From contig JAPTYO010000026.1 of NCBI GenBank assembly GCA_036873135.1, positions 4,506,001 through 4,570,000 of the forward strand: a stretch of DNA of 64,000 nt, read 5' to 3'. Source of the DNA: Clarkia xantiana subsp. parviflora (taxonomy: Eukaryota > Streptophyta > Magnoliopsida > Myrtales > Onagraceae). The notes under the pieces are model-generated. The model saw only the letters and a list, made by a program, of their open reading frames with translations, was not told the DNA's origin and ran no database searches. This document shows positions 51,823 through 60,857 of this stretch, in pieces (position 1 is the first letter of the stretch; every line of letters starts with the position of its first letter). The translations under genes were made by a program, and so were the position numbers.

Positions 51823-53969
51823 ATGTCTGGTAAGGACTTTCTTCTAAGCTTTCGTAATTTACTTGCTGTTTGTTCTTGTTTTCTCAAATCCTTTCGTTTG
51901 CAATCGTTTTAGACGAAGCTAGTTCTGAGGTTAGGGCTCCTTTCGTTTTCGAGTTTGCTGTCAATGAGATATCTGAGGCTTCGTATGAGGCTGCCCTTAG
52001 AGAGGGGTGTATTACCTCGGATTGGGAGCCTCGCTTCCCATATGAGTCTCAGCCTGCTGTTAGAAGGAAGCACATTATTACGCCTCCTCGGGCAGGGGAA
52101 GTGTTCGTCTCCGCCGGACAAATAAGCGCGGGGATTCGGTTCCCCTTCTGCGGAAACATGGTGGAGATGTGCAACTTCTACAAAACGCATCCTTGTACCT
52201 TCTCTCCACACGCCATCTGCGTGTGGAATGCCTTCCAACTCTTATGCCACCGTCAGCAGTGGACGTACAGTCTTCTGCTGTTCCGCACTTTCTACGGCAT
52301 GAAGTGCAACAAAGCTGGTGTCTGCTCTTTCTCCCCCCGACTCCCCAAGTGGACAAAGGAGCAACTTTCACGTTTCGGCTGGGATAGCGAAACTTGGAAG
52401 TTCCACAAGGATCGGGTGCTAATCCGTGACTCAGGATCCGACAACAGCGGATGGAAGAAGTACTACTTCTTCGTCCAGCACAGCTCTGTCCCCTGGCCTC
52501 GATGGGAGGTCGTGGCGGACCCTGCCCCCAAGCTCCAGGACTACACTGAGGATGACCTCAACACCCTTCAGATGGTTCAACTCTACCGCTGGGGAGACAA
52601 CTTCATACCCCTCGATGCCAACAAGCTCCAGGAGAGGAACCTGATTACTATCGGAGTCCGACTCCTTGACTCTGTTTCCAAAGATTTAGTCATCTGGGTA
52701 ATATTTCTAACTATCTTATTTTTATCTTTGCAGCCAAGAAGGCTTCTCTGTTGACTCATCTCATTCTGAAGCAGGGCAAGACTGATGCCGTCCAGAGTGG
52801 CTCCAAGCGGAAGCGCAAGTTGGTGAAGAAAGGCGCTTCCTCTTCCACTCCTTTATCTGCTGCTCCTCCGTCCGAAGAGCAAGTCGGGGCCAAGAAGGCC
52901 AGGAGGGAGGAGATTGACCAAGCCTTCGGGGTCACTACCGCCGAGGAAGGTAAGCGTGTTCGCCGTGCAATTAAACGATATAAAAAATTAGTTCCCAGGG
53001 AGTTTATTCCCGCTGATCGGAAAACGCGGGTTCAAGAGATCAAGTACATCCTTCGAGGAGAGATCCCCCGCGTTCTCAAGGCGGGATATTACAACGTCTT
53101 TGGGAAGAACCAACACTTCGATCGTCAAATCATCTGGTGCCCTGAGGGTACCCTTCCTGACTTTATTCGTCCCGCCACAGCCGGTCCCTTGGAGACTCTT
53201 GCCCCGACGGAGGCTATCATTCCAGCGGAGACTGCAGCTCCGCAAGAACTGATGCTGGAGGACGTCCCGGCAGAAGCTTAGTTCCGCCAGGTGACCAATT
53301 TGGAGGCTTCTCCTTCTGTCGAGGAGCCTGATGAGGGGGGCCTGCTTCCCCGCGGCAGGTCGAGGTCAAGGAGCATGAGGCCTGCTGTGAGGGACGTGTC
53401 CCGAAGTCCTCCTCCTGTTCTTCGCACTCCAACTCCCGAGCCTCCGACTGAGATAGCTCCTCCCACCACCGGGGCCGAGCCTATCCCTCATCTTCCGATG
53501 GATGATGTGTACAAGATTTACACTTCCGACCAGGCGGCGATCCCTTGGCGTCCGATCGAATCCCTACACGAGTTTTCGATCCGTCGGGACAATCTTGAGC
53601 CTGACTTGGCCCTGCATCTGCTATCAGGGTCAATTCCTCCTGCTTTGAGACGGCCACTTTGCTTGACGCGGGAGGATATCGAAGAGGAGTTCCGTGCCAT
53701 GACCGTTCGTCGGATGAAGGTAATACCTTACCGTTTCTCGTTTTCTTCTTCATTCCTACTTTTGACTGCTGAATTCTTTATCTTTTTTCCCTTTGCCTTA
53801 GGAAACTACGGACCAGCAGCGTTGTTTCGCCATCGCCTTAGCTGTGAAGAGTGCCTTGGAGGAGGCTGAAGCCAAGTCGAACCCTGATGCCTTAGCCAAG
53901 CTTCAGGTGGAACTTGACGAGGCGGTGGCGGCCAAAAACAAGATAATGGTCAGTTCGGAGATGGGATAA
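51823..53969 (+). pseudogene. aORF of E2, best preserved copy of the N-terminal domain
   Basis: Inferred exons: 51823-51829 (ATGTCTG), 51913-about 52697, about 52734-53719, 53802-53969. Introns 51830-51912 (GTAAGG...TTTTAG) and 53720-53801 (GTAATA...CCTTAG) join in phase; the middle junction shows an out-of-phase 36-nt GT-AG pair, as in Y. Exon 2 (261 codons) is open and carries GIRFPFCGNMVEMC, HAICVWNAFQLLC, KKYYFFVQHSSVPWPRWEV and LQMVQLYRW. The third exon is basic, then Pro-rich, with ALHLLSGSIPPALRRP, which matches ALHLLAGSILPSMRHP in Y. A TAG at 53279-53281 interrupts it; the frame continues after. The coiled-coil exon is lost after 56 codons. The N-terminal domain resembles the plant 'putative gypsy-type transposon' family; role unknown. 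Confidence 0.75.
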
Positions 53970-55151
53970 AATCTCCAAGATAAGTCAAAGCGAAGAAGGA
54001 TGAAGTCGGTTAAACGATTTTCTTTCCAAACGCCCTGAACGATAAGTCAGGCTAGACATTCAAGTTAAATAAAACACTTCAAGAAGCACAGTTTATATAT
54101 ATATATATATGTACGTAATGTTGGAGTCGTTCTATCAGACATTCCCTATGGGATGATGACAGATGATTCACATAACTGTAATACTGTGTTCCATTAAGAT
54201 CGGTGAGGTAGATAACCATCATAGCTGAAGGGAGACAATGAGTTAAATCATATCAGCATGCGACATTAATTTGCACAATAAACACGTATTTATGACGAGG
54301 GTACGCCAGTTACTCCTAGAAAATACCTGTTTCCAGCTTGGATTAAATGGTATCATGGTCGAACATGAAACATTACATCACTAAGAGGGTGAATTTTCCA
54401 AATGCATGAACAATTTCAATTACATAGTCATGATCAAAACGTAGCAGAATAACGATGACAATCAGGTCCCACTTAATTCGAGTGGGAGAGATTTGAACAA
54501 GCAACTCAAGTGAATGACATGGTAAATAAGAATGGGGACATTTTCATAGTAAATCCATAGTAAATCCAGTGGGAGGAATAAACCCTACCACATGTAATCA
54601 CTGTTGCTGTTGGGACGAATCATGTCGAACCTGATGGTCAAATTGCTGAACCAGAGATGACACAACTACCTATATTACCCATTGTTCCCAGTGGGATTGA
54701 TCCAACCATACTTGGTTCCAGATCCTAGTGATCAAGGAATGCATCTCGAAAGTAAAACCCCAAGACGATGCTCCGATAAGAAGCATTGTTCCAAGTGGGA
54801 GGATTATTCCCAATAGAAATTATGCTACGATAAGAAGCATTGTTCCGAGTGGGAGAAAAGATCAGACTAATAAGTGGGACTCATAATGCCTAGACGAGAG
54901 TTAATGGCAAGTATCCCATTGAGCAAGGTGAAAACCCCGCTCAAACTGTTGGCAAGCACTGAAAAGACCTCAAGTGGAGAAATGGAAAGAAATAATAAAT
55001 GAAAGAGATAGCCTAAATGAAAGTCATTATAGTCTATAGTTGATTTACCTGTTAACCACATGGGCATAAGGATAAGGTGAGCCCTGAAAGAAGGCTCACC
55101 ACTGATAGAACAAGTCTGAGAACCCGACTCATTGCGAAAGGTAATACCCTA
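53970..55151. other. Degenerate copia-like sequence
   Basis: 54640-55130 resembles 40300-40850 in reverse (phrases GAGCAAGGTGAAAACC, AGGTGAGCCCTGAAAGAAGG, CATTGTTCCnAGTGGGAG), so it is the same region of a copia element on the opposite strand. 53970-54630 I cannot assign; it has an (AT)n run at 54090-54110. Confidence 0.5.
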
Positions 55152-56083
55152 TGATGGATATACGCCCAATTTGAACCCGTTGACTTCCGAACCGTTGTAT
55201 TTTTATCATCCCATTATTGATTGCAAATCGAAACTTCAACCCGAACACTTCGCGAAAACATCAACGGCTCGGACGAGGCCGAAGCGCTCGTCCGGCCGAG
55301 GCAAACTCACCTAGGTGAGGTTGGGTGGCCACACCCGACCTCCCCTAGGGGAGATCGGGTCAGCCAACCCGATCTCCCCTAGGGGAGATCGGGTGGACCA
55401 ACCCGATCTCTCCTAGGAGAGATCGGGTCGGCCAACCCGATCTCTCCTAGGAGAGATTGGGTCGGCCAACCCGATCTCTCCTAGGAGAGATTGGGTCGGC
55501 CAACCCGATCTCTCCTAGGAGGGATGGGGTTGGCCAACCCCATCCTCCCTAGGAGGGGTTGGGTGCCCTCACCCAACCCCTACCCTTGGGGGTCGGATTT
55601 CCCTTCCCCCCAAGGGCCCCGACACCACTTGTGGACTCCCATACTCGGTTTACTCCGCCTACCTTCTCCGTATACTAAAGTCTTAATTATGCGTTTAAAG
55701 GTTAATTAACCGTGTTTTAGGGTTAACGATGTCATTAAGTCACCTTAATGACACCGTTGCCTATAAATACCCCACCTTCACAATTCATTGGGACATCTTG
55801 GCAATTTGGATAATTTTGCTCTGACTTCTCTCTAGCTTTATCTCTCTAAAAACGATACTGACTTAGGCATCGGAGAGGGTTCATCAGGCACCACCCCCCC
55901 CCCCCCCCTCTGTGCCTGGTATTGCCCCTTCTGTAGGGCGTAAGGAGGAGAGAAGCTAAGGAAGGAAGGAAGGAAGGACGCGAGGTAAGACAGTATAACC
56001 CGAGAGCACCGGATCATCCACATCTCCAGTGAGGAACGAGATTTGAGCCGATCATCCGTTGACCCAGATCTCGGAACCTAACA
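55152..56083 (+). repeat. 5' LTR of E3, about 930 bp
   Basis: Ends CGGAACCTAACA. TATA box 55762-55769 (TATAAATA), GCATCGGAGAGGG 55867-55879, a C run at 55893-55909, and (GGAA)n at 55957-55976. U3 holds the palindrome array. The end is firm; the start is inferred. Confidence 0.65.
55306..55575. repeat. Array of 28-bp palindromes with 6-bp spacers in the E3 LTR
   Basis: About eight palindromes centred on CCTAGG, mostly ACCCGATCTCYCCTAGG plus its mirror, separated by CGGCCA-like spacers (34-bp period). Two units are perfect over 28 bp. C/T differences in one arm are usually matched by G/A differences in the other. The array lies about 190-450 bp upstream of the TATA box. Confidence 0.9.
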
Positions 56084-56100
56084 CTTGCCGCCGTCTGCGT
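56084..56100 (+). other. Primer binding site of E3
   Basis: CTTGCCGCCGTCTGCGT, resembling the TTTGGCGCCGTCTGTG seen after Tat LTRs, with mismatches. Confidence 0.6.
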
Positions 56101-56134
56101 GCTTCGGACAGAAAGCCTGGCTATAACACGAGCA

Positions 56135-58588
56135 ATGACGAACAACAGGGTGTCTAGGCACCACCGCCCACCTGGGGGCAACGGACGAAGGAGAGAGCCT
56201 ATACCCCCAGGAAGGCAGCCTAACCCTGGGAAGCAGCCAATGCAACCAGAACCACAAGAAATACCACAGCCTCCTCAACAGAACAACCAGGAGGGAGGAC
56301 CCTCACGCCCAGCTGGGGCTGAGTCCTCCACAGCCTCCACACCTCGGGCAAGAAGGCCACAGAGAGAAATAGAACAACAGGGTGTGCCGTCCCAGCACAC
56401 GGCACCCCATGAGGGGTATTATTATGAGGCGCAACCCCAAGGGTATCCGTATGGGATGCCGGCCCAAAGGGATGGCAACCGCGCCCACACAACATATGCA
56501 AGGCCGGCATACACCCAGGGGACACACACTGAAGCTCATGAAGAGGAGCAGATCCCAACGGAAGAGCACCACTCGCACCCTCGAGCAGGGCAGCAAGAGG
56601 AGCAAAGAAGATATTACCAGGTGCCACCCCAAGAGGGAAGGCAACAATTCGTGCCTCCTAGGCAAGCAAGACCTCCAAGGAGGCAAGAATTCTATGAAGC
56701 ACCCCAGCAGGGACACCAACGATACACTTACAGCCCGTATCAATACGGACAAGGGATCCCGGCAAGCCTTATATACAACTACGGAGGCTATCAGAGGAAT
56801 TACACTCCAACACCGATATTGATCACTCCGGAGGAAATAGAGGCAATGATAACCCGGAAGATGAATGAGTCAAAGAAAACCAGCTTGCATTGTCTAAGTG
56901 ACAAAACGAACCACCCTTTCACAAGGGAACTGGAGATGAACAGGGTACCAGACTCCCTGCACACGGTGCAAATTGCAAAGTACAATGGGAAGGGAGACCC
57001 CCTAGAGCATATCCAACAGTATGAAGCCTCCTTATTTGGGAGGACCACTGATGAAAGATACAAGGCACTCCTGTTCCCAAACACCCTATCAGGGGTGGCC
57101 TCACACTGGTTCTTCAGTTTGCCCTCTGAAAGCATCCACTCATGGGAGCAGCTAAAGGCGAAGTTTCTGCAAAGATATCTAGGGGAGAGGAAACTCCTCA
57201 AAGGCACAGGCTCCATCGATGATGTGAAACAAGAATATGATGAATCTCTGGCCAGTTACTATACTAGGTTCAATCAAAATATCGCAGACATCCAGGGCGA
57301 CATCACTGAGGGTGAGATAATACGAGACTTTATCAAAAACCTAGGCCGCTTCGGGTCCACACTGGCAGAAAAGATGGCCAAGAAGCCAGCAAGCACCTTA
57401 GAGGAGCTTGCAGGAAGAGTCAAAACTCATATAGACCTGGAGAGGCACAGGGAAAGTAAGAAAGCCAAGATTCAAGCAGCCAAGGAAGACAATGCAAAGC
57501 CGAACAAAGGCAAACCACCCCAGGCACCTCAGCACACAAGGCAGCAGGAATGGCGTCCGCCCCAGCAAAGAAACCAAATGGGCGAACCACTAAAGCCCAG
57601 AGAAATAAATGTCATCAAGTTCGTCCCATTGAACGCCACTCCAGCTACTGTCCTCAAAGAGATGCGTAACCAGAAGTTGTGGTCACCCCCTGCAAGGTGG
57701 AGAGCCCCAATGGTGGGGAATCACAAGGATAGATGGTGCGACAACCATGAAGCTTACGGGCACGACACGAACGAATGCTTCAGCCTAAAGCTAAGCATCA
57801 ACAATGCCATCCAAAGGGGAGACCTAAAGCAGTTCGTGGATCATGGGGGCAACAGCATGCAGCTAGGGCCATCACACAGAGACAAGGGCAAAGGCAAAGC
57901 AGACTACAATCCTCCACCCAATAAGAGAGGGACCATAAACATGATACACGGGGGAGTAGCGTCAGGTGGCCCAACTGCTAATGCAAGGGAGGTTTACGCA
58001 TCAAAACTGGGTTCAGTGCCGAGGTGGAGGAAAAGGCCAAGAGAAGGAGAAGAAATGAAGATATTCTCAGAGAAGGACAAGAGCCACATCGTCTTCCCAC
58101 ATGACGATGCTCTAGTTATCACAATAGACATTGATAATTTTGATGTAAAGAGAATTTTGGTGGATGGGGGCAGCTCGGCTGACCTCCTAAGCTTGAGAGT
58201 CCTAGAAGAAATAGGGAAAACCAAGGCAGACATCAAACCAGTCAACTTCCCTTTAGTTGGATTCTCAGGGGCAACAAGCTACCCCCTGGGAATGATAACC
58301 CTGCCGGTGACCATGGGCCAAGGATTGACACAGCTGAAGGAGAACGTTAATTTCCTGGTGGTTGAAAGCCTGGGAGCCTACAATGGGATCTTAGGAAGGA
58401 CAACCATAAACCCATATGAAATCGTGCCATCCACTGTACACCAGAAGCTGAAGTACATCACTGAGAATGGAGTCGGAGAAGTCCTGTGTGATCAACGCAC
58501 TGCAAGGCAGTGCTACGTCAACTCCATGAGACGTGGATCACACGAGAGATACAGTGGCAGTGGTCATGATAGGAGCCGACCAAGATAG
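56135..58588 (+). CDS. gag: E3 Gag-protease
   Basis: I start at the ATG at 56135; the frame is open upstream to 56099 without an ATG. Residues 1-250 are Pro/Gln/Arg-rich. The capsid-like core is at about 260-450, with SGVASHWFFSLP, LKAKFLQRYLGERK and GEIIRDFIKNLG. The zinc knuckle WCDNHEAYGHDTNEC (C-X2-H-X4-H-X4-C, about 534) is the form usual in Tat Gag. The aspartic protease follows with ILVDGGSSADLL at about 677 and AYNGILGRTTIN near 755; DGG in place of DTG is common in this lineage. The frame has no defects and ends where an autonomous element would continue to RT. Confidence 0.9.
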   Translation: MTNNRVSRHHRPPGGNGRRREPIPPGRQPNPGKQPMQPEPQEIPQPPQQNNQEGGPSRPAGAESSTASTPRARRPQREIEQQGVPSQHTAPHEGYYYEAQPQGYPYGMPAQRDGNRAHTTYARPAYTQGTHTEAHEEEQIPTEEHHSHPRAGQQEEQRRYYQVPPQEGRQQFVPPRQARPPRRQEFYEAPQQGHQRYTYSPYQYGQGIPASLIYNYGGYQRNYTPTPILITPEEIEAMITRKMNESKKTSLHCLSDKTNHPFTRELEMNRVPDSLHTVQIAKYNGKGDPLEHIQQYEASLFGRTTDERYKALLFPNTLSGVASHWFFSLPSESIHSWEQLKAKFLQRYLGERKLLKGTGSIDDVKQEYDESLASYYTRFNQNIADIQGDITEGEIIRDFIKNLGRFGSTLAEKMAKKPASTLEELAGRVKTHIDLERHRESKKAKIQAAKEDNAKPNKGKPPQAPQHTRQQEWRPPQQRNQMGEPLKPREINVIKFVPLNATPATVLKEMRNQKLWSPPARWRAPMVGNHKDRWCDNHEAYGHDTNECFSLKLSINNAIQRGDLKQFVDHGGNSMQLGPSHRDKGKGKADYNPPPNKRGTINMIHGGVASGGPTANAREVYASKLGSVPRWRKRPREGEEMKIFSEKDKSHIVFPHDDALVITIDIDNFDVKRILVDGGSSADLLSLRVLEEIGKTKADIKPVNFPLVGFSGATSYPLGMITLPVTMGQGLTQLKENVNFLVVESLGAYNGILGRTTINPYEIVPSTVHQKLKYITENGVGEVLCDQRTARQCYVNSMRRGSHERYSGSGHDRSRPR

Positions 58589-59330
58589 AAAGAAGAGGAG
58601 AAGAAGACAAGGGCATGGAAAGATGAAGAATGGAGTGGTACTCCGCTTGAGCAGGCAGTTTTTACAAACAGTGCCTAAGAGGAGATACAGGAGCAAGGCT
58701 GTGAAGGTGACAGCCATACCTTGGCAGCCAGACACCAAAGAGGGGAAAAGAACAAGGAACTCCATCTTAAGAGGCTTCCGTCACATCGATGATATCAACC
58801 AAATGCCACGGGAGTCAATATCAAGCTATTTCCAGAGATTCTCCAATTATGGTGCCAACATGGACATCACAAGAGGAGAAACCGTCAGAGCATTTATTAG
58901 AAACATGCATCCAAATTCATTCGAGGCCTATGGAGGGCTCTATGAGATGGTCATGACGAGCACGATGAGGGAGCTCAAGGAAAAGCTAGACAAAGCGTTT
59001 GCAAAGGAAATGAAGCAGCTGGATGAAGTTCTAGAGAAAGGAAGAAAGACTGACACACTGGGAGGAGGTGTAAACTTCACATTCACACCCCTTACAGTGA
59101 GCATAGAAGAAATTTTCCACAAGCACCTCAAGCAGGAGCTACCCACATGCAGGGAGGAGGGCAAGGCCTTCCTAGGAAGGGATGCACAGGGATGGTGTGA
59201 GTACCATGGGACCTGGGGGCATCAAACCAACAACTGCATGGTGCTGAAGATAGAAGCGGAGGAAATGATTCACAATGGAGGCCTGAAGGAGTACGTGGCA
59301 ACAGACAAAGTGACCACCCCATATCCTTAG
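58566..59330 (+). CDS. gag: E3 second, truncated Gag (Gag2)
   Basis: ATG at 58566 lies 23 nt before the gag-protease stop, in the +1 frame; the frame is open back to 58533. After a Lys/Arg-rich start, residues from about 75 (FRHIDDINQ, SISSYFQRFSNYGANMDITR, RAFIRNMHPNSFEA) align with the C-terminal half of the first Gag's capsid (SIDDVKQE, SLASYYTRFNQNIADIQ, RDFIKNLGRFGS). Then comes a second zinc knuckle, WCEYHGTWGHQTNNC. The N-terminal half of the capsid is missing. It is about 255 codons, without defects. Expression could be by reinitiation at the overlapping ATG or by a frameshift. It replaces pol in this position. Confidence 0.8.
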   Translation: MIGADQDRKKRRRRQGHGKMKNGVVLRLSRQFLQTVPKRRYRSKAVKVTAIPWQPDTKEGKRTRNSILRGFRHIDDINQMPRESISSYFQRFSNYGANMDITRGETVRAFIRNMHPNSFEAYGGLYEMVMTSTMRELKEKLDKAFAKEMKQLDEVLEKGRKTDTLGGGVNFTFTPLTVSIEEIFHKHLKQELPTCREEGKAFLGRDAQGWCEYHGTWGHQTNNCMVLKIEAEEMIHNGGLKEYVATDKVTTPYP

Positions 59331-59580
59331 TTTCATATCTAGCACTTTACATGTTCAAGCTTTCCAAGATTTTAAAACAACTTTTGAGAAGGAGAACTCA
59401 CGAAGTTCCTCCAACTCTACCACTATCTTTATTTTCCTCCAAAGGGTGTCATGACCCACCCAAGGCACCCCATGTGTACAAAAAACATGAATGCTCTTAA
59501 GGGAGTAGGATTTCCTTCAAAGGCACTTTCCAATAAATGTGGTCATATAATCATGATGTTATCCTTACACAGATATGACT
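59331..59580 (+). other. E3 region after Gag2
   Basis: Non-coding; no feature recognised. The tandem repeats begin at about 59590. Confidence 0.5.
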
Positions 59581-59589
59581 TCAAGTCAA

Positions 59590-60475
59590 CGACAGGTTCA
59601 ACGCCCCCAAGAGCGTATCTTGAGAGTAGTGTTCATACTACGACCTTCGACGCCCCCAAGAGCGTATCTTGAGAGTAGTTTCAACACTACGACCTTCGAC
59701 GCACCAAGAGCGTATCTTGAGAGTGGTTTCCAAAAACTACGAACTTCGACGCCCCCAGGAGCGTATCTTGAGAGTAGTGTTCATACTACGACCTTCGACG
59801 CCACCAAGAGCGTATCTTGAGAGTAGTTATTACACTACGACTTTCGACGCACCAAGAGCGTATCTTGAGAGTGGTTTCCAAAAACTACGAATTTCGACGC
59901 CCCCAGGAGCGTATCTTGAGGTAGACTTGCAACCTACCAGATTCGACGCCACCAAGAGCGTATCTTGAGGTAGAAAAAACACTACCAGATTCGACGCCCC
60001 CAAGAGCGTATCTTGAGGTAGATTTCAAACTACCAGCTTCGACGCCCACCAGGAGCGTATCTTTGGTCTAACCTGAGCCCTCCGGGAGCCTATCCTGTGA
60101 AACGATAAGTGCCCTCCGAGAGCCTGTCTCGCGAATAGTTTCGACGCCAACCAGGAGCGTATCTTTGGTTTAACCTGTGCCCTCCGGGAGCCTATCCTGC
60201 GAAACGTTAAGTGCCCTCCGAGAGCCTGTCTCGTGAACAGTTTTCGACACCAACCAAGAGTATATCTCTGGTCTAACCTGTGCCCTCCGGGAGCCTATCC
60301 TGTGAAACGTTAAGTGCCCTCCGAGAGCCTGTCTCGTGAATAGTTCTCGACGCCAACCAGGAGCGTATCTTTGGTCTAACCTGTGCCTCCCAGGAGCCTA
60401 TCCTGTGAAACGATAAGTGCCCTCCGAGAGCCTGTCTCGTGATCAGATCCGACGCCCACCAAGAGCGTATCTTTG
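59590..60475. repeat. Tandem repeats in the E3 3' UTR, two nested types
   Basis: Type 1 (59590-60060): about ten units of CGACGCCCCCAAGAGCGTAT plus CTTGAG and a variable ACTACGA part, about 45-55 bp. Type 2 (60060-60475): about four units of some 103 bp combining GCCCTCCGGGAGCCTATCCT, GCCCTCCGAGAGCCTGTCTC and the type 1 core. Short frames here are by-products. Confidence 0.85.
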
Positions 60476-60857
60476 GTCCAACAGCACCATGTATACCATT
60501 TAAAGGGTATCAGAAGAGATCATCGCACCATGCTCAGAAGGATCCAATGAGAAAGTAATCTCAAAGTAAAGTTATATGAAGAACACATAATGTTTTTTCT
60601 TGATGAAATAGCAGGTCTGACATGAAGGAAAACACGAAAGAAGAATAAGTAAAGGAAACACACCAAGAGAAGAGTCCATAATCAAAGGATATATACAAAA
60701 GCATGAGAAGTACCAATGTAAAGGCAAGCGAACCACGTAGTCAACAACACAATACGACAAAGGAAAGTAACACCACCACAATCTCAAAAGACACTCAACC
60801 CATTAAAGGGGAGAAGGAGTATAGTTATATATACAGAGATAGCATGATGTAAACACA
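60476..60857. other. E3 spacer between 3' repeats and aORF end
   Basis: Non-coding, A-rich on the + strand. It would be the 3' UTR of the aORF on the minus strand. Confidence 0.5.

Larger units (their letters stand above)
50344..53969 (-). mobile_element. E2: 3' end of a Tat-type element of the Y/Z family
   Basis: LTR, polypurine tract, antisense promoter and aORF lie in the same relative order as in Y, but reversed, so the element itself is minus strand. It is cut near 53960 inside the aORF coiled coil, before its pol. AACTT (50339-50343) would be its target duplication. Confidence 0.8.

Noticed and set aside
59451..59968. Short + strand frames in the E3 3' UTR
   Set aside because: Produced by the tandem units with CGTATCTTGAG; not coding.
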